Origin: Halomonas daqiaonensis
Lineage (GTDB): Bacteria > Pseudomonadota > Gammaproteobacteria > Pseudomonadales > Halomonadaceae
Reading direction: 5' to 3'
DNA length: 64,000 nucleotides
Assembly: GCF_900109725.1 (NCBI RefSeq)
Contig: NZ_FOBC01000003.1
Coordinates: 62,001-126,000 of the forward strand
The position numbers were made by a program, and so were the translations under genes. Positions 19,985 to 32,033 of this stretch are shown piece after piece. Under the pieces are notes generated by a model. The model did no database searches, was not told the DNA's origin, and saw only the letters and a program-made list of their open reading frames with translations. Each line of letters opens with the position of its first letter. The stretch's first letter is position 1.

Positions 19985-20935
19985 TCAGCCGACGGCGGGA
20001 GACCCCGCGATGCCGAGCCACGTCAGGTAGCCGGCATAGCTCAGCACCAGCAGGCCCCCGGGCAGGCGCCCCAGGTGGCCGCGGCGGTTCCACAGCAGCA
20101 GCGCCCCCAGGGCGAGCGTCAGGACCAGCATCACCGGGTAGTCGCGGCCGGCCGCGGCGGGATTCGTCGCCCCCGGGGCGAGCAACGCCGGCACCGGAAG
20201 CACGGTCAACATGTTGAAGAGGTTGGAGCCGATGACGTTTCCGATGGCCAGATCGTGGTGGCGCTTGAGGGCGCTGGCTACGCAGGCCGCCAGCTCCGGC
20301 AGGCTGGTGCCGATGGCCACCACGGTCAGCCCGATCACCAGTTCGCTGATACCGAGCCCCCGGGCCAGCTCGCTGGCGCCCCACACCAGGGCGCGGGAGC
20401 TGGCCACCATGATCACTAGGGTGATTGCTAGCCAGATCAGGGCCTGGCCCAGTGCCATGCCGGGAATCTCCCCCGCCATCTCGTCATCCGGGGTGTCGGC
20501 GCGGAACAGCCACCACAGGCTGAACACCAGCAGCATCAGTAAAAGCAGGCCATCGAAGCGGTCGAGGTGGCCATTGGCCAGGGTGTAGCCGGCCAGGCCG
20601 GTGGCGCCCAGCAGCAGCGGCAACTCGCGGCGCACGATGGAGAAGCGCACGGGGATCGGCACTACCAGGGCCGTCACGCCCAGCACCAGGGCGATGTTGG
20701 CGATGTTGGAGCCCAGCGCATTGCCGATGGCCAGGTCGGGTACCTCATCCAGGGAGGCCATCACCGAGACAACGATCTCCGGTGCCGAGGTGCCCAGCGA
20801 GACGACAGTCATCCCTACCAGCAGGGTGCTCATGCCGGCCCGCCAGGCGGTGGCCGCGGCTGCCCCGACGAAGCGGTCGGCGCTCCACAGCAGGCCGAGG
20901 AAGCCGAGTGCGACGATCAGCAGGGGGAGAAGCAT
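19985..20935 (-). CDS. yrbG: Calcium/sodium antiporter YrbG (CaCA family)
   Basis: YrbG-like proteins are inner-membrane CaCA-family exchangers, with Ca2+/Na+ exchange inferred from homologues. The 316-residue product has about ten membrane segments in two inverted halves. Each half carries an alpha-repeat: MTVVSLGTSAPEIVVSVMASLDEVPDLAIGNALGSNIANI in the first and LTVVAIGTSLPELAACVASALKRHHDLAIGNVIGSNLFNM in the second. I start at 20935 (MLLPLLIVALGF), as in E. coli; an ATG at 20977 would add 14 residues. It is the promoter-proximal gene of the leftward operon and divergent from mlaF, as usual. Confidence 0.93.
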   Translation of the reverse strand: MLLPLLIVALGFLGLLWSADRFVGAAAATAWRAGMSTLLVGMTVVSLGTSAPEIVVSVMASLDEVPDLAIGNALGSNIANIALVLGVTALVVPIPVRFSIVRRELPLLLGATGLAGYTLANGHLDRFDGLLLLMLLVFSLWWLFRADTPDDEMAGEIPGMALGQALIWLAITLVIMVASSRALVWGASELARGLGISELVIGLTVVAIGTSLPELAACVASALKRHHDLAIGNVIGSNLFNMLTVLPVPALLAPGATNPAAAGRDYPVMLVLTLALGALLLWNRRGHLGRLPGGLLVLSYAGYLTWLGIAGSPAVG

Positions 20936-21071
20936 GGCAAGGTCCGAGACGGTAAGTGGAGGGCGCACATTGAACATGTCGGGCCCGAGGGGTGCAAGAC
21001 ACGAGAGCGCTGGCGCGTCGCGTCATGGTTAGGATACGATGTTCGATAATATTCTCGAGGATGGTAAAGCG

Positions 21072-21884
21072 ATGACGGACTCCCCCTTCGTGGAAGTGGA
21101 GAGCCTGTACTTCTCGCGTGGCGAGATGGAGATCTTCCGCGGCGTCGATCTGGTGATCCCGCGCGGTCGGATCACGGCCATCATGGGCCCCAGCGGTACC
21201 GGCAAGACCACCCTGCTCAAGATGATCGGTGGGCAACTGATCCCCGATGCGGGGCGGGTGAGCATCGCTGGTCAGGATGTCCATGCACTGTCGCGCAAGG
21301 CGCTGTTCGTGCTGCGTCGGCGCATGGGCATGCTGTTCCAGAGCGGGGCGCTGTTCTCCGACCTCGATGTCTTCGAGAACGTGGCCTTCCCGCTGCGGGT
21401 GCATACCGATCTGCCCGAGGCGATGATTCGTGACGTAGTGCTGATGAAGCTGCAGGCCGTCGGGTTGCGTGGGGCCCGGGAACTGATGCCCTCAGAACTC
21501 TCCGGCGGCATGGCGCGTCGGGTGGCGCTGGCGCGCGCCATCGCCCTTGACCCGGAGTTGATCCTCTATGACGAGCCCTTCGCCGGCCAGGACCCCATCT
21601 CCATGGGCGTCCTGGTGCAGTTGATCAAGCATCTCAACGACGCCCTGGGACTGACGGCGGTGGTGGTCTCCCACGACATCAAGGAGACGCTCTCCATCGC
21701 CGACTATGTCTACGTGATCGCCGACGGCCAGGTAATGGCCCATGGCACGCCGGCGAGCCTCGATGCGGACCTTGATCCTCGCGTCAGCCAGTTCATGCAT
21801 GGCGAGCCCGACGGACCGGTGCCCTTCCATTATCCGGCGATCGACTTCCATGCCGATATCCTGGGCAGCGGGGGGCCGCGATGA
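21072..21884 (+). CDS. mlaF: Phospholipid ABC transporter ATP-binding protein MlaF
   Basis: MlaF is the ATPase of MlaFEDB, the inner-membrane complex that moves phospholipid between the outer and inner membranes to keep outer-membrane asymmetry. The 270-residue product has Walker A GPSGTGKT (about residues 38-45), signature [15 protein letters not shown], Walker [15 protein letters not shown] and the switch VVSHDIKE. The start at 21072 ([12 protein letters not shown]) fits family length; the ATG at 21039 (MFDNILEDGKA...) has a closer AGGA and cannot be excluded. It overlaps mlaE by four bases. Confidence 0.94.
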   Translation: MTDSPFVEVESLYFSRGEMEIFRGVDLVIPRGRITAIMGPSGTGKTTLLKMIGGQLIPDAGRVSIAGQDVHALSRKALFVLRRRMGMLFQSGALFSDLDVFENVAFPLRVHTDLPEAMIRDVVLMKLQAVGLRGARELMPSELSGGMARRVALARAIALDPELILYDEPFAGQDPISMGVLVQLIKHLNDALGLTAVVVSHDIKETLSIADYVYVIADGQVMAHGTPASLDADLDPRVSQFMHGEPDGPVPFHYPAIDFHADILGSGGPR

Positions 21885-22663
21885 TCGACCGGATTCGACG
21901 CCTGGGGCGGCATGGTTGCGAGCTGCTGGAATCACTGGGTCGGGCCGGGATCTTCCTCGGCCAGTCGGCGGTGGGAGTTCCGTCCCGCGAGGGCGTCTAC
22001 CTCTGGGTGCGGCAGATGCACTTCGTCGGCGTGATGTCGCTGGCCATCGTACTGGTCTCGGGGCTGTTCATCGGCATGGTGATAGCCCTTCAGGGCTACA
22101 CTATCCTCGTCGACTTCGGCGCCGAGCAGGCGCTGGGGCAGATGGTAGCGCTCTCTCTGTTGCGCGAGCTGGGACCGGTGGTGGCGGCGCTGCTGTTCGC
22201 CGGGCGCGCCGGCTCTGCGCTGACTGCCGAGATCGGTCTGATGAAGGCCACCGAGCAGCTGACCAGCATGGAGATGATCGGCGTCGACCCGTTGCGTCGC
22301 GTGGTCGCACCGCGTCTCTGGGCCGGTTTCGTGGCCCTGCCGTTGCTGACCATCGGGTTCAGCGTGGTGGGCGTATGGGGAGGCCAACTGGTCGGTGTCG
22401 AATGGCTCGGCGTCTTTGAGGGCTCCTACTGGGGCAACATGCAGGCCAGCGTCGAGTTCATTGACGACGTGGGCAACGGCCTGATCAAGAGCCTGGTGTT
22501 CGCCCTGGTGGTGACCTGGATCGCGGTATACCAGGGCTATGACCTGATTCCCACCTCGGAAGGCATCTCGCGTGCCACCACTCGCACGGTGGTGTATTCC
22601 TCCCTGGCGGTACTGGGCCTGGATTTCGTGCTCACCGCCTTGATGTTCGGTGGGCTTTCCTGA
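21881..22663 (+). CDS. mlaE: Phospholipid ABC transporter permease MlaE
   Basis: MlaE is the permease (MlaE/Yrb family) of the MlaFEDB complex in the inner membrane. The 260-residue product has the usual length, with about five membrane segments. Landmarks are the [28 protein letters not shown] first segment, [34 protein letters not shown] in the middle and [20 protein letters not shown]. The gene overlaps mlaF (ATGA) and ends 16 bases before mlaD. Confidence 0.96.
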   Translation: MIDRIRRLGRHGCELLESLGRAGIFLGQSAVGVPSREGVYLWVRQMHFVGVMSLAIVLVSGLFIGMVIALQGYTILVDFGAEQALGQMVALSLLRELGPVVAALLFAGRAGSALTAEIGLMKATEQLTSMEMIGVDPLRRVVAPRLWAGFVALPLLTIGFSVVGVWGGQLVGVEWLGVFEGSYWGNMQASVEFIDDVGNGLIKSLVFALVVTWIAVYQGYDLIPTSEGISRATTRTVVYSSLAVLGLDFVLTALMFGGLS

Positions 22664-22679
22664 TGTTCGGAGCAAACGC

Positions 22680-23144
22680 ATGAAACGCAGCAAGACAATG
22701 GAGCTCGGGGTCGGCCTGTTCATGCTGGCCGGTATCCTGGGCCTGGTATTCCTGGGGTTGAGGGTCAGTGGCATGAGCCTCGCCCTGCCAAGCGAGACCT
22801 TCCGACTGGAAGCCAACTTCGCCAGCATCGGCGGCCTCAAGCCGCGCGCGCGGGTTACCCTGGCCGGTGTCACCGTGGGGCGCGTCGAGGTCATCGAGCT
22901 GGATACCGAGTGGTACGATGCGCGCGTGGTGATGGAGCTCGACGGCCAGTTGGAAGGCCAACTGCCCGAGGACAGTACCGCCGCCATCCTCACCGCGGGC
23001 CTGCTCGGTGAGCAGTATGTGGGGCTCTCGATGGGCGGGGCGCCCGAGACCCTCGCCGATGGTGATACCCTGCGAGATACGCAGTCTGCCCTGGTGCTGG
23101 AGGAGTTGATCCAGCAGTTCGTGACCAGCATGGTCAAGGAGTGA
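22680..23144 (+). CDS. mlaD: Phospholipid transport MCE-domain protein MlaD
   Basis: MlaD is a bitopic inner-membrane protein that forms a periplasmic hexameric ring with a lipid-conducting pore in MlaFEDB. The 154-residue product has one membrane helix (ELGVGLFMLAGILGLVFLGLRV, about residues 7-28) and one MCE domain (FRLEANFASIGGLKPRARVTLAGVTVGRVE). The start at 22680 has a GGAG ribosome binding site 8 bases upstream; the open frame extends 10 codons further into the end of mlaE. The last bases overlap the region just before mlaC. Confidence 0.95.
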   Translation: MKRSKTMELGVGLFMLAGILGLVFLGLRVSGMSLALPSETFRLEANFASIGGLKPRARVTLAGVTVGRVEVIELDTEWYDARVVMELDGQLEGQLPEDSTAAILTAGLLGEQYVGLSMGGAPETLADGDTLRDTQSALVLEELIQQFVTSMVKE

Positions 23145-23149
23145 AGAAG

Positions 23150-23800
23150 ATGAAGATATTGAACCTTCGCGCATTGTTCGCCGGGCTATGCCTGCTGCTG
23201 ATGGCGTTGCCGCTGATGGCTGCCCAGCCCGACCAGAATCCGGAGCAGATGATTCGCGCCAGCATCGACAAGCTGATGACGCGGATCGAAGGGCAAGAGG
23301 AATACTTCGCCGACAACCTCGACGAGCTCGAGGCGATCGTCGACGATAGCCTCGAGGAGGTGGCCGACTTTCGCTACATCGGTGCCAGTGTCATGGGGCG
23401 CTACTTCAGCAATGCCACGCCGCAGCAGCGTTCGCGCTTCGTCGAGACCTTCCGCAAGACCTTGATCGATACCTATGCCCGGGGCCTGGTCACCTTCGAC
23501 TACCGCGAGATTCGGGTGCTCGATAACCAGCAGGCCTCGCGTTACGAGGACCAGGCAAGCGTAGCCATGGAGGTGGTAGCCAACGACGGCACCGTCTATC
23601 CCGTCAGCTATTCGCTGCGCCTTTCCGACGGCCAGTGGAAGGTGGTCAACGTGATCGTCAACGGCATCAACCTGGGGCTGACCTTCCGCAATCAGTTCGA
23701 CCAGGCGATGCGCGACCACAATCGCGACTATGACGCGGTCATCGACGGCTGGGCGCCCGAGCTTGCCGTCGAGGAACTGGAGGAGGGCGGCGACGCATGA
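23150..23800 (+). CDS. mlaC: Periplasmic phospholipid-binding protein MlaC
   Basis: MlaC is the soluble periplasmic carrier that shuttles phospholipid between the MlaA-OmpC complex and MlaFEDB. The 216-residue product has an export signal (MKILNLRALFAGLCLLLMALPLMAA, cleavage near LMAA-QPD) and the family fold with RYFSNATPQQRSRFVETFRKTLIDTYARGL and DGQWKVVNVIVNGINLGLTFRNQF. I use ATG 23150, placed 8 bases after an AAGGAG; a GTG at 23141 overlapping the mlaD stop is possible. It overlaps mlaB by four bases. Confidence 0.95.
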   Translation: MKILNLRALFAGLCLLLMALPLMAAQPDQNPEQMIRASIDKLMTRIEGQEEYFADNLDELEAIVDDSLEEVADFRYIGASVMGRYFSNATPQQRSRFVETFRKTLIDTYARGLVTFDYREIRVLDNQQASRYEDQASVAMEVVANDGTVYPVSYSLRLSDGQWKVVNVIVNGINLGLTFRNQFDQAMRDHNRDYDAVIDGWAPELAVEELEEGGDA

Positions 23801-24135
23801 GCGTCCTGCTTGAACAGCGCAGTTCCTGCCTGGAAGCCGAGGACTGTCGATTGGTGGTGACCGGCGAGGTCGGATTCGAGGTCGCCTCGGTGATGGCCGA
23901 GGCCGGCAATGCCTGGCTGGCTGGCCGACCGGCCGGCAGCGAGGTGGTCTTCGATCTGAGCGGCGTCGACCGTGTCAGTAGCGCCGCGCTCAGCGTGCTG
24001 CTGGAGTGGAGCCGCCAGGCCCGTGATGTCGGCGTCGAGGTGGCTTCGGTTCGGCTTTCAGCCCCCCTCGAGCGCCTGACCCGGTTGGCGGGACTCGACA
24101 CCCTGCTACCGCTCGGCGAGACGGTCGCCGCTTGA
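23797..24135 (+). CDS. mlaB: STAS-domain protein MlaB
   Basis: MlaB is the small cytoplasmic STAS-domain subunit that binds MlaF and stabilises the MlaFEDB complex. The 112-residue product has the STAS pattern: a beta start (CRLVVTGEVGFEVASVMAEAG), the EVVFDLSGVDRVSSAALSVLLEW helix region, and the final VRLSAPLERLTRLAGLDTLL. It overlaps the mlaC stop (ATGA). The next gene, ibaG, is 140 bases away. Confidence 0.93.
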   Translation: MSVLLEQRSSCLEAEDCRLVVTGEVGFEVASVMAEAGNAWLAGRPAGSEVVFDLSGVDRVSSAALSVLLEWSRQARDVGVEVASVRLSAPLERLTRLAGLDTLLPLGETVAA

Positions 24136-24153
24136 GCCTCTCCTTCGTTTCCA

Positions 24154-24182
24154 TCGCCAAGCGCGGTGCTTTTCTTTACCAT
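24154..24182 (+). promoter_or_regulatory. Possible sigma-70 promoter for ibaG-murA
   Basis: In the 140-base gap between mlaB and ibaG, TCGCCA (24154-24159) and TACCAT (24177-24182) stand 17 bases apart. Each agrees with the consensus at four or more positions. A palindrome ATGGC-GT-GCCAT overlaps the end of the -10 box. The evidence is weak because the sequence is short and such boxes occur by chance. Confidence 0.3.
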
Positions 24183-24275
24183 GGCGTGCCATGACATTTT
24201 CGCTGCCGACGGTCACTGCGTGGCCACCGGCGGCGTGTTCGCGACGAGTTTACGAATCACAGGAGTGCCGGTGCC

Positions 24276-25806
<1,531 letters not shown>

Positions 25807-25826
25807 GCCGACCAACAGGCGAGACC

Positions 25827-26489
25827 ATGAGCAAGCAACTGATTCTGGCCCTCTCCAAGGGCCGCATTCTCGACGAGACCCTGCCGCTGCTGGCCGATGC
25901 CGGTATCGAGCCGGCCGAGGACCTGGGCAAGAGCCGCAAGCTGCTGTTCGATACCAACCTGCCGGATGTCAAGCTGGTGGTGATCCGTGCCACGGACGTG
26001 CCGACCTATGTGCAACTCGGGGCGGCGGACCTCGGTGTGGCCGGCAAGGACGTGCTGCTCGAGCACGGTGTCGAGGGCCTCTATGAGCCCCTCGACCTGG
26101 AGATCGCTCGCTGCAGGTTGATGACAGCCGGCGTCACCGGGGCCGAGCCGGCCCGGGCCCGCCGCCGAGTCGCCACCAAGTTCGTCAACGTGGCGCGCCG
26201 CTATTACGCCGAGCAAGGGATCCAGGCCGAGGTGATCAAGCTCTACGGTGCCATGGAACTGGCACCGTTGATGAACCTGGCCGACGAGATCGTCGATATC
26301 GTGGATACCGGCAATACCCTGCGGGCCAACGGCATGGAGCCGCGCGAGCTGATCGCCCCCATCAGCACGCGGCTGGTGGTCAACAAGGCGGCCATGACCA
26401 TGAAACACGAACGCCTGAAACCGCTCATCGCCCGCCTGCGCGAGGCGGTGGCGGCGCGCCGCGATAGCCTTGCCGTGTCGGCCCCATAG
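25827..26489 (+). CDS. hisG: ATP phosphoribosyltransferase, short form HisG
   Basis: HisG joins ATP and PRPP in the first step of histidine synthesis. The product is 220 residues, the short form lacking the C-terminal regulatory domain of the E. coli type (about 299). Such enzymes need the HisZ regulatory subunit, expected elsewhere in the genome. Motifs: [16 protein letters not shown] at the start, the [23 protein letters not shown] region and the PRPP-binding [17 protein letters not shown]. The start at 25827 (MSKQLI) follows a GGCGAG-type site. It is placed between murA and hisD as in Pseudomonas. Confidence 0.95.
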   Translation: MSKQLILALSKGRILDETLPLLADAGIEPAEDLGKSRKLLFDTNLPDVKLVVIRATDVPTYVQLGAADLGVAGKDVLLEHGVEGLYEPLDLEIARCRLMTAGVTGAEPARARRRVATKFVNVARRYYAEQGIQAEVIKLYGAMELAPLMNLADEIVDIVDTGNTLRANGMEPRELIAPISTRLVVNKAAMTMKHERLKPLIARLREAVAARRDSLAVSAP

Positions 26490-26583
26490 CCACGCCTGCC
26501 TTGCCGGCGGCCAGGTGCCGCGGCAGCCTGTCGCGTAGTCTTGTCAAAGGCGACGAACCCCGTTTCGAGAGGAAGCCACTGCC

Positions 26584-27906
26584 ATGAGCCAATCCCCCAC
26601 CGATGGCGTCGATATCGCGCGGTTATCGACCTCTCAGGCCGACTTCGATAGCCGCCTGGCCGACCTGCTGGCCTGGGAGGGGGTCTCCGACGCCGAGGTC
26701 CAGCAGCGCGTCGACGAGATTCTCGCCGCCGTGAAGGCTCGTGGCGATGCGGCGCTGGTCGAGTATTCGAACCGTTTCGACCGGCTCGCTGTTGCGTCCA
26801 TGGCCGAGCTGACGCTGAGTGAGGCACGACTGCGCCAGGCCTTCGAGGGCCTGCCGGTGGAACAGCGCGAGGCTCTGTCGAGCGCTGCCGAGCGCATCCG
26901 CGCCTATCACGAGCACCAGAAGCCGGCCTCCTGGCACTACACCGAGGCCGACGGCACCGTGCTGGGCCAGCAGGTCACGCCCCTGGATCGCGCGGGCATC
27001 TATGTGCCGGGCGGCAAGGCGGCCTACCCCTCCTCGGTGCTGATGAATGCTATTCCCGCCCATGTGGCCGGCGTGCGCGAGATCGTCATGGTGGTGCCGA
27101 CCCCCGATGGCATCCTCAACGAGCTGGTGTTGGCCGCTGCCTATCTCGCCGGTGTCGACCATGTCTTCACGCTGGGCGGCGCCCAAGCGGTGGCGGCCCT
27201 GGCCTTCGGCACCGAGACGGTGCCGAGGGTGGACAAGGTCGTCGGTCCGGGGAACATCTACGTGGCCACCGCCAAGCGGGCGGTATTCGGCCAGGTGGGC
27301 ATCGACATGATCGCCGGTCCATCGGAGATTCTGGTGGTCTCGGATGGCGGTACCGACCCCGACTGGCTGGCCATGGACCTCTTCTCTCAGGCCGAGCATG
27401 ACGAGGATGCCCAGGCGGTGCTGGTGAGCTGGGACCTGGAGCACCTGCAGGCGGTGGAGGCGTCGATCGCACGGCTGCTGCCGAGCCTGGAGCGTGCTCC
27501 CATCGTGCGCGAGTCGCTGGCCCGCCGCGGCGCGCTGATCCATTGCCAGGATCGTGACGAGGCGATGGCGCTGATCAACCGTATCGCCCCGGAGCATCTG
27601 GAACTCTCGGTGGCCAATCCGGAGGGGTGGTTGCCGGAGATACGCCATGCCGGCGCCATCTTCATGGGGCGCTATACCGCCGAGGCGCTGGGCGACTACT
27701 GCGCCGGCCCCAACCATGTGCTACCTACGTCAGGGACGGCGCGCTTCTCCTCGCCGCTGGGGGTCTACGATTTCCAGAAGCGCTCCTCGATCATCCACTG
27801 TACTTCGCAGGGCGCCGCCGAGCTCGGCAAGATCGCCGCCACGCTGGCGCGGGGTGAGGCACTGACCGCCCATGCCCGCTCGGCCGAGTATCGCCTCAAG
27901 GCGTAG
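26584..27906 (+). CDS. hisD: Histidinol dehydrogenase HisD
   Basis: HisD oxidises histidinol to histidine in two NAD-dependent steps with a bound zinc. The 440-residue product has the family motifs [47 protein letters not shown] and the zinc/catalytic segments [16 protein letters not shown] and [23 protein letters not shown] ribosome binding site precedes the ATG. The usual next gene in Pseudomonas, hisC, is missing; instead hisD is convergent with the DegS-like protease gene. Confidence 0.97.
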   Translation: MSQSPTDGVDIARLSTSQADFDSRLADLLAWEGVSDAEVQQRVDEILAAVKARGDAALVEYSNRFDRLAVASMAELTLSEARLRQAFEGLPVEQREALSSAAERIRAYHEHQKPASWHYTEADGTVLGQQVTPLDRAGIYVPGGKAAYPSSVLMNAIPAHVAGVREIVMVVPTPDGILNELVLAAAYLAGVDHVFTLGGAQAVAALAFGTETVPRVDKVVGPGNIYVATAKRAVFGQVGIDMIAGPSEILVVSDGGTDPDWLAMDLFSQAEHDEDAQAVLVSWDLEHLQAVEASIARLLPSLERAPIVRESLARRGALIHCQDRDEAMALINRIAPEHLELSVANPEGWLPEIRHAGAIFMGRYTAEALGDYCAGPNHVLPTSGTARFSSPLGVYDFQKRSSIIHCTSQGAAELGKIAATLARGEALTAHARSAEYRLKA

Positions 27907-27954
27907 CACTTCGGCGAACGGGGTGGCGCAATGACATGCGTCATGACAAACCGG

Positions 27955-27976
27955 GGCCCCGTCCAATGGCGGGGTC
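27955..27976. terminator. Hairpin between convergent hisD and the protease gene
   Basis: GGCCCCG (27955-27961) and CGGGGTC (27970-27976) form a 7-pair stem with one G-U pair and an 8-base loop. It sits 49 bases after the hisD stop and 19 bases after the stop of the leftward protease gene. There is no good T-tract on the hisD side and only TTTG on the other, so termination by this stem is uncertain. A small hairpin ATGAC-ATGC-GTCAT lies next to it at 27931-27944. Confidence 0.35.
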
Positions 27977-27994
27977 CTCGCGTCGTTGGAAACC

Positions 27995-29227
<1,233 letters not shown>

Positions 29228-29275
29228 GCAGCGGGGTCCTTGTCGGCGGTGCTGGGTCGCGGGTTATCCTCCCGC

Positions 29276-29299
29276 TGTTACACTGGGTGGATTGTAACA
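29276..29299. promoter_or_regulatory. Inverted repeat in the divergent protease/nif3 promoter region
   Basis: TGTTACA (29276-29282) and TGTAACA (29293-29299) form a perfect 7-base inverted repeat with a 10-base spacer, about one helical turn apart. It lies in the 101-base gap between the divergent protease gene and nif3. On the minus strand its right arm overlaps a TACAAT box (29291-29296) that could be a -10 box for the protease gene. A second inverted repeat, GGGTGG...CCACCC, overlaps it. Both fit an operator; the regulator is unknown. Confidence 0.4.
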
Positions 29300-29328
29300 T
29301 TACCCACCCGACCGCGCCCGGAGGCTGC

Positions 29329-30090
29329 ATGACGAATCGTGACGACCTGGTCGCCACCTGCGACCGACTGCTGGAGCCAGAACGCTTCAAGGACTACACC
29401 GTGAATGGCCTGCAGGTGTCCGGCACCGAACGAGTCTCGCGGGTCATGACCGGGGTGACCGCCTGCCAGGCATTGCTCGACGAGGCCGTGGACTGGCAGG
29501 CCGATCTCGTGTTGGTGCATCACGGTTATTTCTGGAAGAACGAGCCGGTCACCATCACCGGCATCAAGCGCCGTCGCCTGGCGACACTGCTGGCCTACGA
29601 CATCAATTTGCTGGCTTACCATCTGCCGCTGGATGCCCATCGCGAGCTCGGCAACAACGCCGAACTCGGCCGCCGGTTGGGCTTCAGCGTCACGGGCTGT
29701 GCGGATGGCGAACTCGGCGAGGGACTGGTGTGGCTGGGCGAGCCTCGGCCGGGCCTCGACGCCGCGGCTCTGACCCGTGATGTCGAAGCGTGCCTGGGGC
29801 GCGAACCGCTATTGATCGAGGCTCCGGGCGTCAGCGAGATCCGCCGAGTTGCGTGGTGCACCGGTGGGGCTCAGGACATGGTCATCCAGGCTTGGGAAGC
29901 CGGGGCCGATGCCTTCATCTCCGGAGAGATCTCCGAGCGTACCACCCACCTGGCGCGCGAGATGGGCATCCACTACTTCGCAGCGGGCCACCACGCGACC
30001 GAGCGCTACGGGGTCCAGGCCCTCGGCGAGCGGCTTGCGGCCGAGTTCGATGTGGAGCACCGCTTCGTCGACATTGATAACCCGGCCTGA
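29329..30090 (+). CDS. Nif3-like dinuclear metal centre protein (YbgI/DUF34 family)
   Basis: DUF34/NIF3 proteins bind two metal ions and have been linked to GTP cyclohydrolase-like chemistry and metal handling, but their main role is not settled. The 253-residue product has the metal motif LVLVHHGYFWKNE (H64, H65), the second conserved stretch LLAYHLPLDAHRELGNNAELGRRLG, and the C-terminal GEISERTTHLAREMGIHYFAAGHHATERYG with further histidine ligands. The ATG at 29329 has a GGAGG ribosome binding site 5 bases upstream. It is convergent with the zapG-like gene. Confidence 0.92.
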   Translation: MTNRDDLVATCDRLLEPERFKDYTVNGLQVSGTERVSRVMTGVTACQALLDEAVDWQADLVLVHHGYFWKNEPVTITGIKRRRLATLLAYDINLLAYHLPLDAHRELGNNAELGRRLGFSVTGCADGELGEGLVWLGEPRPGLDAAALTRDVEACLGREPLLIEAPGVSEIRRVAWCTGGAQDMVIQAWEAGADAFISGEISERTTHLAREMGIHYFAAGHHATERYGVQALGERLAAEFDVEHRFVDIDNPA

Positions 30091-30117
30091 GCGTCAGGCC
30101 TGTGCCTCGAGCGGGTG

Positions 30118-30561
30118 TCAGTGGCGAGGGGGCTGGGGCCTAGCGGCGTCTTCGTCGTTCTTGAAGCCGAAGTCTTCGGAGAGGGTGCCGTGATCGCCGT
30201 CGGCGTAATCCCGGGGCACGGCGGGCCCCGCCTCGGTCGCGGCGGGTTCAGGGACGACGGCCTCCATGGCCTGGCGCTTCAGCGAGCGGGAGCCAAGTCG
30301 ATCCCTGGCCTCCTCGGCCTCCTGTTCGAGGTCCTGGCTCTCCCGGTGCAGGTTCTCGGCCAGCCGAGCGATACGCTCGAGGCTGTCGCCCATGCCGTCC
30401 TTGAACTCCGCCAGTTCACGCTCGCGCTCGGCGAGTCGCTGGCGAAGGTGCTGGGCGTCCCCGGCCCTGGCATTGAGCAGGTGGTAGCCCAGTGCTCCGA
30501 TACCGATGCCGGCCAGCAGGCAGGCGATGGCCAGCACCCAGTTGATGGTGGTCTCGTCCAC
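30118..30561 (-). CDS. zapG: YhcB/ZapG-family inner-membrane coiled-coil protein (DUF1043)
   Basis: ZapG (YhcB) is a bitopic protein linked to envelope synthesis and cell division in E. coli. The product (147 residues) has one N-terminal membrane helix (INWVLAIACLLAGIGIGALGYHLL), a coiled coil rich in Arg, Glu and Leu (about residues 30-85) and a disordered acidic tail. I choose a GTG start at 30561 because it follows an AGGGAGAAA ribosome binding site and places the helix at the N-terminus; an ATG at 30618 would add 19 residues. It is divergent from zapE, as yhcB is in many relatives. Confidence 0.87.
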   Translation of the reverse strand: MDETTINWVLAIACLLAGIGIGALGYHLLNARAGDAQHLRQRLAERERELAEFKDGMGDSLERIARLAENLHRESQDLEQEAEEARDRLGSRSLKRQAMEAVVPEPAATEAGPAVPRDYADGDHGTLSEDFGFKNDEDAARPQPPRH

Positions 30562-30711
30562 GTGTGCTTTCTCCCTGAAGCGTTGGGCGACATGCCGTAC
30601 GGTGTGAAGTGTCGTCATCTGGCCGGACTCGATCCGGCCCCCATTATAGGGGCGACGCGGTGCGCCGGGTCAACGCGGCGGCCGGCGATGCCAACTGTGG
30701 TCGGGATTGCG

Positions 30712-30717
30712 TATAAT
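30712..30717 (+). promoter_or_regulatory. -10 box of the zapE promoter
   Basis: A perfect TATAAT lies at 30712-30717, 41 bases before the zapE start, in the gap divergent from zapG. The sequence 17 bases upstream (TGCCAA at 30689-30694) is a poor -35. The AT-rich box stands out in a GC-rich region, which supports a real promoter. Confidence 0.5.
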
Positions 30718-30758
30718 CCCTTCCCGAATGTCCCGAGTACAGGCCCTCAGGAATCCCC

Positions 30759-31946
30759 ATGAGCGAGACGCACTCTCCCAAGGCTTTCCCGGGCGCGCGG
30801 CAGCCCGAGACGCCGATGAGCCGCTACCGGAAGGATCTCGAGCGCAACGGTTTCCAGCCTGATGCCGCCCAGGAACAGGCCGTGAAGCACCTGCAGCGTC
30901 TCTACGATGAGCTGGTGACCACACCCCCTTCTCGAGTAGTGCCGCCGAAGCGCAATGGTGGCCTCAAGTCACGGATGGCAGGCCTGTTCGGCCGGCGCGA
31001 TCGCGAGGAAACCGAGCCTGCGCTGCCCGCAATCCACGGGCTCTACTTATGGGGCGGAGTGGGTCGCGGCAAGACCTATCTCATGGATACCTTCTTCGAG
31101 ACGCTGCCCTTTCCCGAGAAGATGCGCACCCATTTCCACCGCTTCATGCAGCGGGTGCACAATGAACTCGAGCATTACAAGGGGGAGCGCAACCCGCTGA
31201 CGCTGATCGCTGCCAAGTTTGCGGCCGAGACACGGGTCATCTGCTTCGACGAGTTCTTCGTCAAGGACATCACCGATGCGATGATCCTGGCCAACCTGCT
31301 CGAGTCGCTCTTCGCTCACGGCGTAGTGCTGGTGGCAACCTCGAACATCGTCCCCGGGGAGCTCTACAAGGATGGACTGCAGCGGGTTCGCTTCCTGCCG
31401 GCCATTGAGCTGCTCGAGCGTCACTGCGAGGTGGTCAACGTGGATTCGGGGGTCGACTACCGCCTGCGCGCCCTGGAGCGTGCTGAAATCTTCCATGCCC
31501 CCCTGGACGACGAGGCCGAGGCAGAGCTGGCCCGCAGCTTTCGTGAGATCGCCGGCCACGAGGGTGAGGCGGGGGCGCCGATCGAGATCAACCATCGAGT
31601 GCTCCATGCCCGCCGATTGCATGACGACGTGGTATGGTTCGAGTTCACCGAGCTTTGCGACGGACCCCGCAGCCAGAACGACCACATCGAACTGGCCCGC
31701 GAGTTCCACAGCGTGCTGGTCTCCAACGTCACGCGCATGGGGGCCAACCAGGACGATCAGGCGAGGCGCTTCATCAACATGGTCGACGAGTTCTACGACC
31801 GCGGCGTCAAGCTGCTGATGTCCGCCGAGGTGCCGGCCGATCAGCTCTATCGCGACGGCCGCCTGGAGTTCGAGTTCCAGCGCACCCTCTCGCGTCTCCA
31901 GGAAATGCAGTCCCACGACTATCTGGCCCTGCCTCACAAGCCTTGA
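30759..31946 (+). CDS. zapE: Cell division ATPase ZapE (AFG1 family)
   Basis: ZapE is a Z-ring-associated AAA-type ATPase of the AFG1 family, in E. coli needed under some stress conditions to destabilise FtsZ polymers. The 395-residue product has Walker A GGVGRGKT (residues 99-106), Walker B RVICFDEFFVKDITDAMIL and the family motif VLVATSNIVPGELYKDGLQR. The C-terminal part includes DEFYDRGVKLLMSAEVP. It precedes rplM, the same order as in Pseudomonas and E. coli. Confidence 0.95.
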   Translation: MSETHSPKAFPGARQPETPMSRYRKDLERNGFQPDAAQEQAVKHLQRLYDELVTTPPSRVVPPKRNGGLKSRMAGLFGRRDREETEPALPAIHGLYLWGGVGRGKTYLMDTFFETLPFPEKMRTHFHRFMQRVHNELEHYKGERNPLTLIAAKFAAETRVICFDEFFVKDITDAMILANLLESLFAHGVVLVATSNIVPGELYKDGLQRVRFLPAIELLERHCEVVNVDSGVDYRLRALERAEIFHAPLDDEAEAELARSFREIAGHEGEAGAPIEINHRVLHARRLHDDVVWFEFTELCDGPRSQNDHIELAREFHSVLVSNVTRMGANQDDQARRFINMVDEFYDRGVKLLMSAEVPADQLYRDGRLEFEFQRTLSRLQEMQSHDYLALPHKP

Positions 31947-32033
31947 CCGGCATTGCCAGGGCTTCCTTGACTATAGCGAGGGGAGCCGGTGGCTTTGTCG
32001 CCGAGTCAGCTTCGAGCGATAACCATGCTGGCG

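Noticed and set aside
21035..21052. TACGAT / GATAAT as mlaF promoter boxes
   Set aside because: AT-rich and in a plausible place, but no -35 at a proper distance on either strand.
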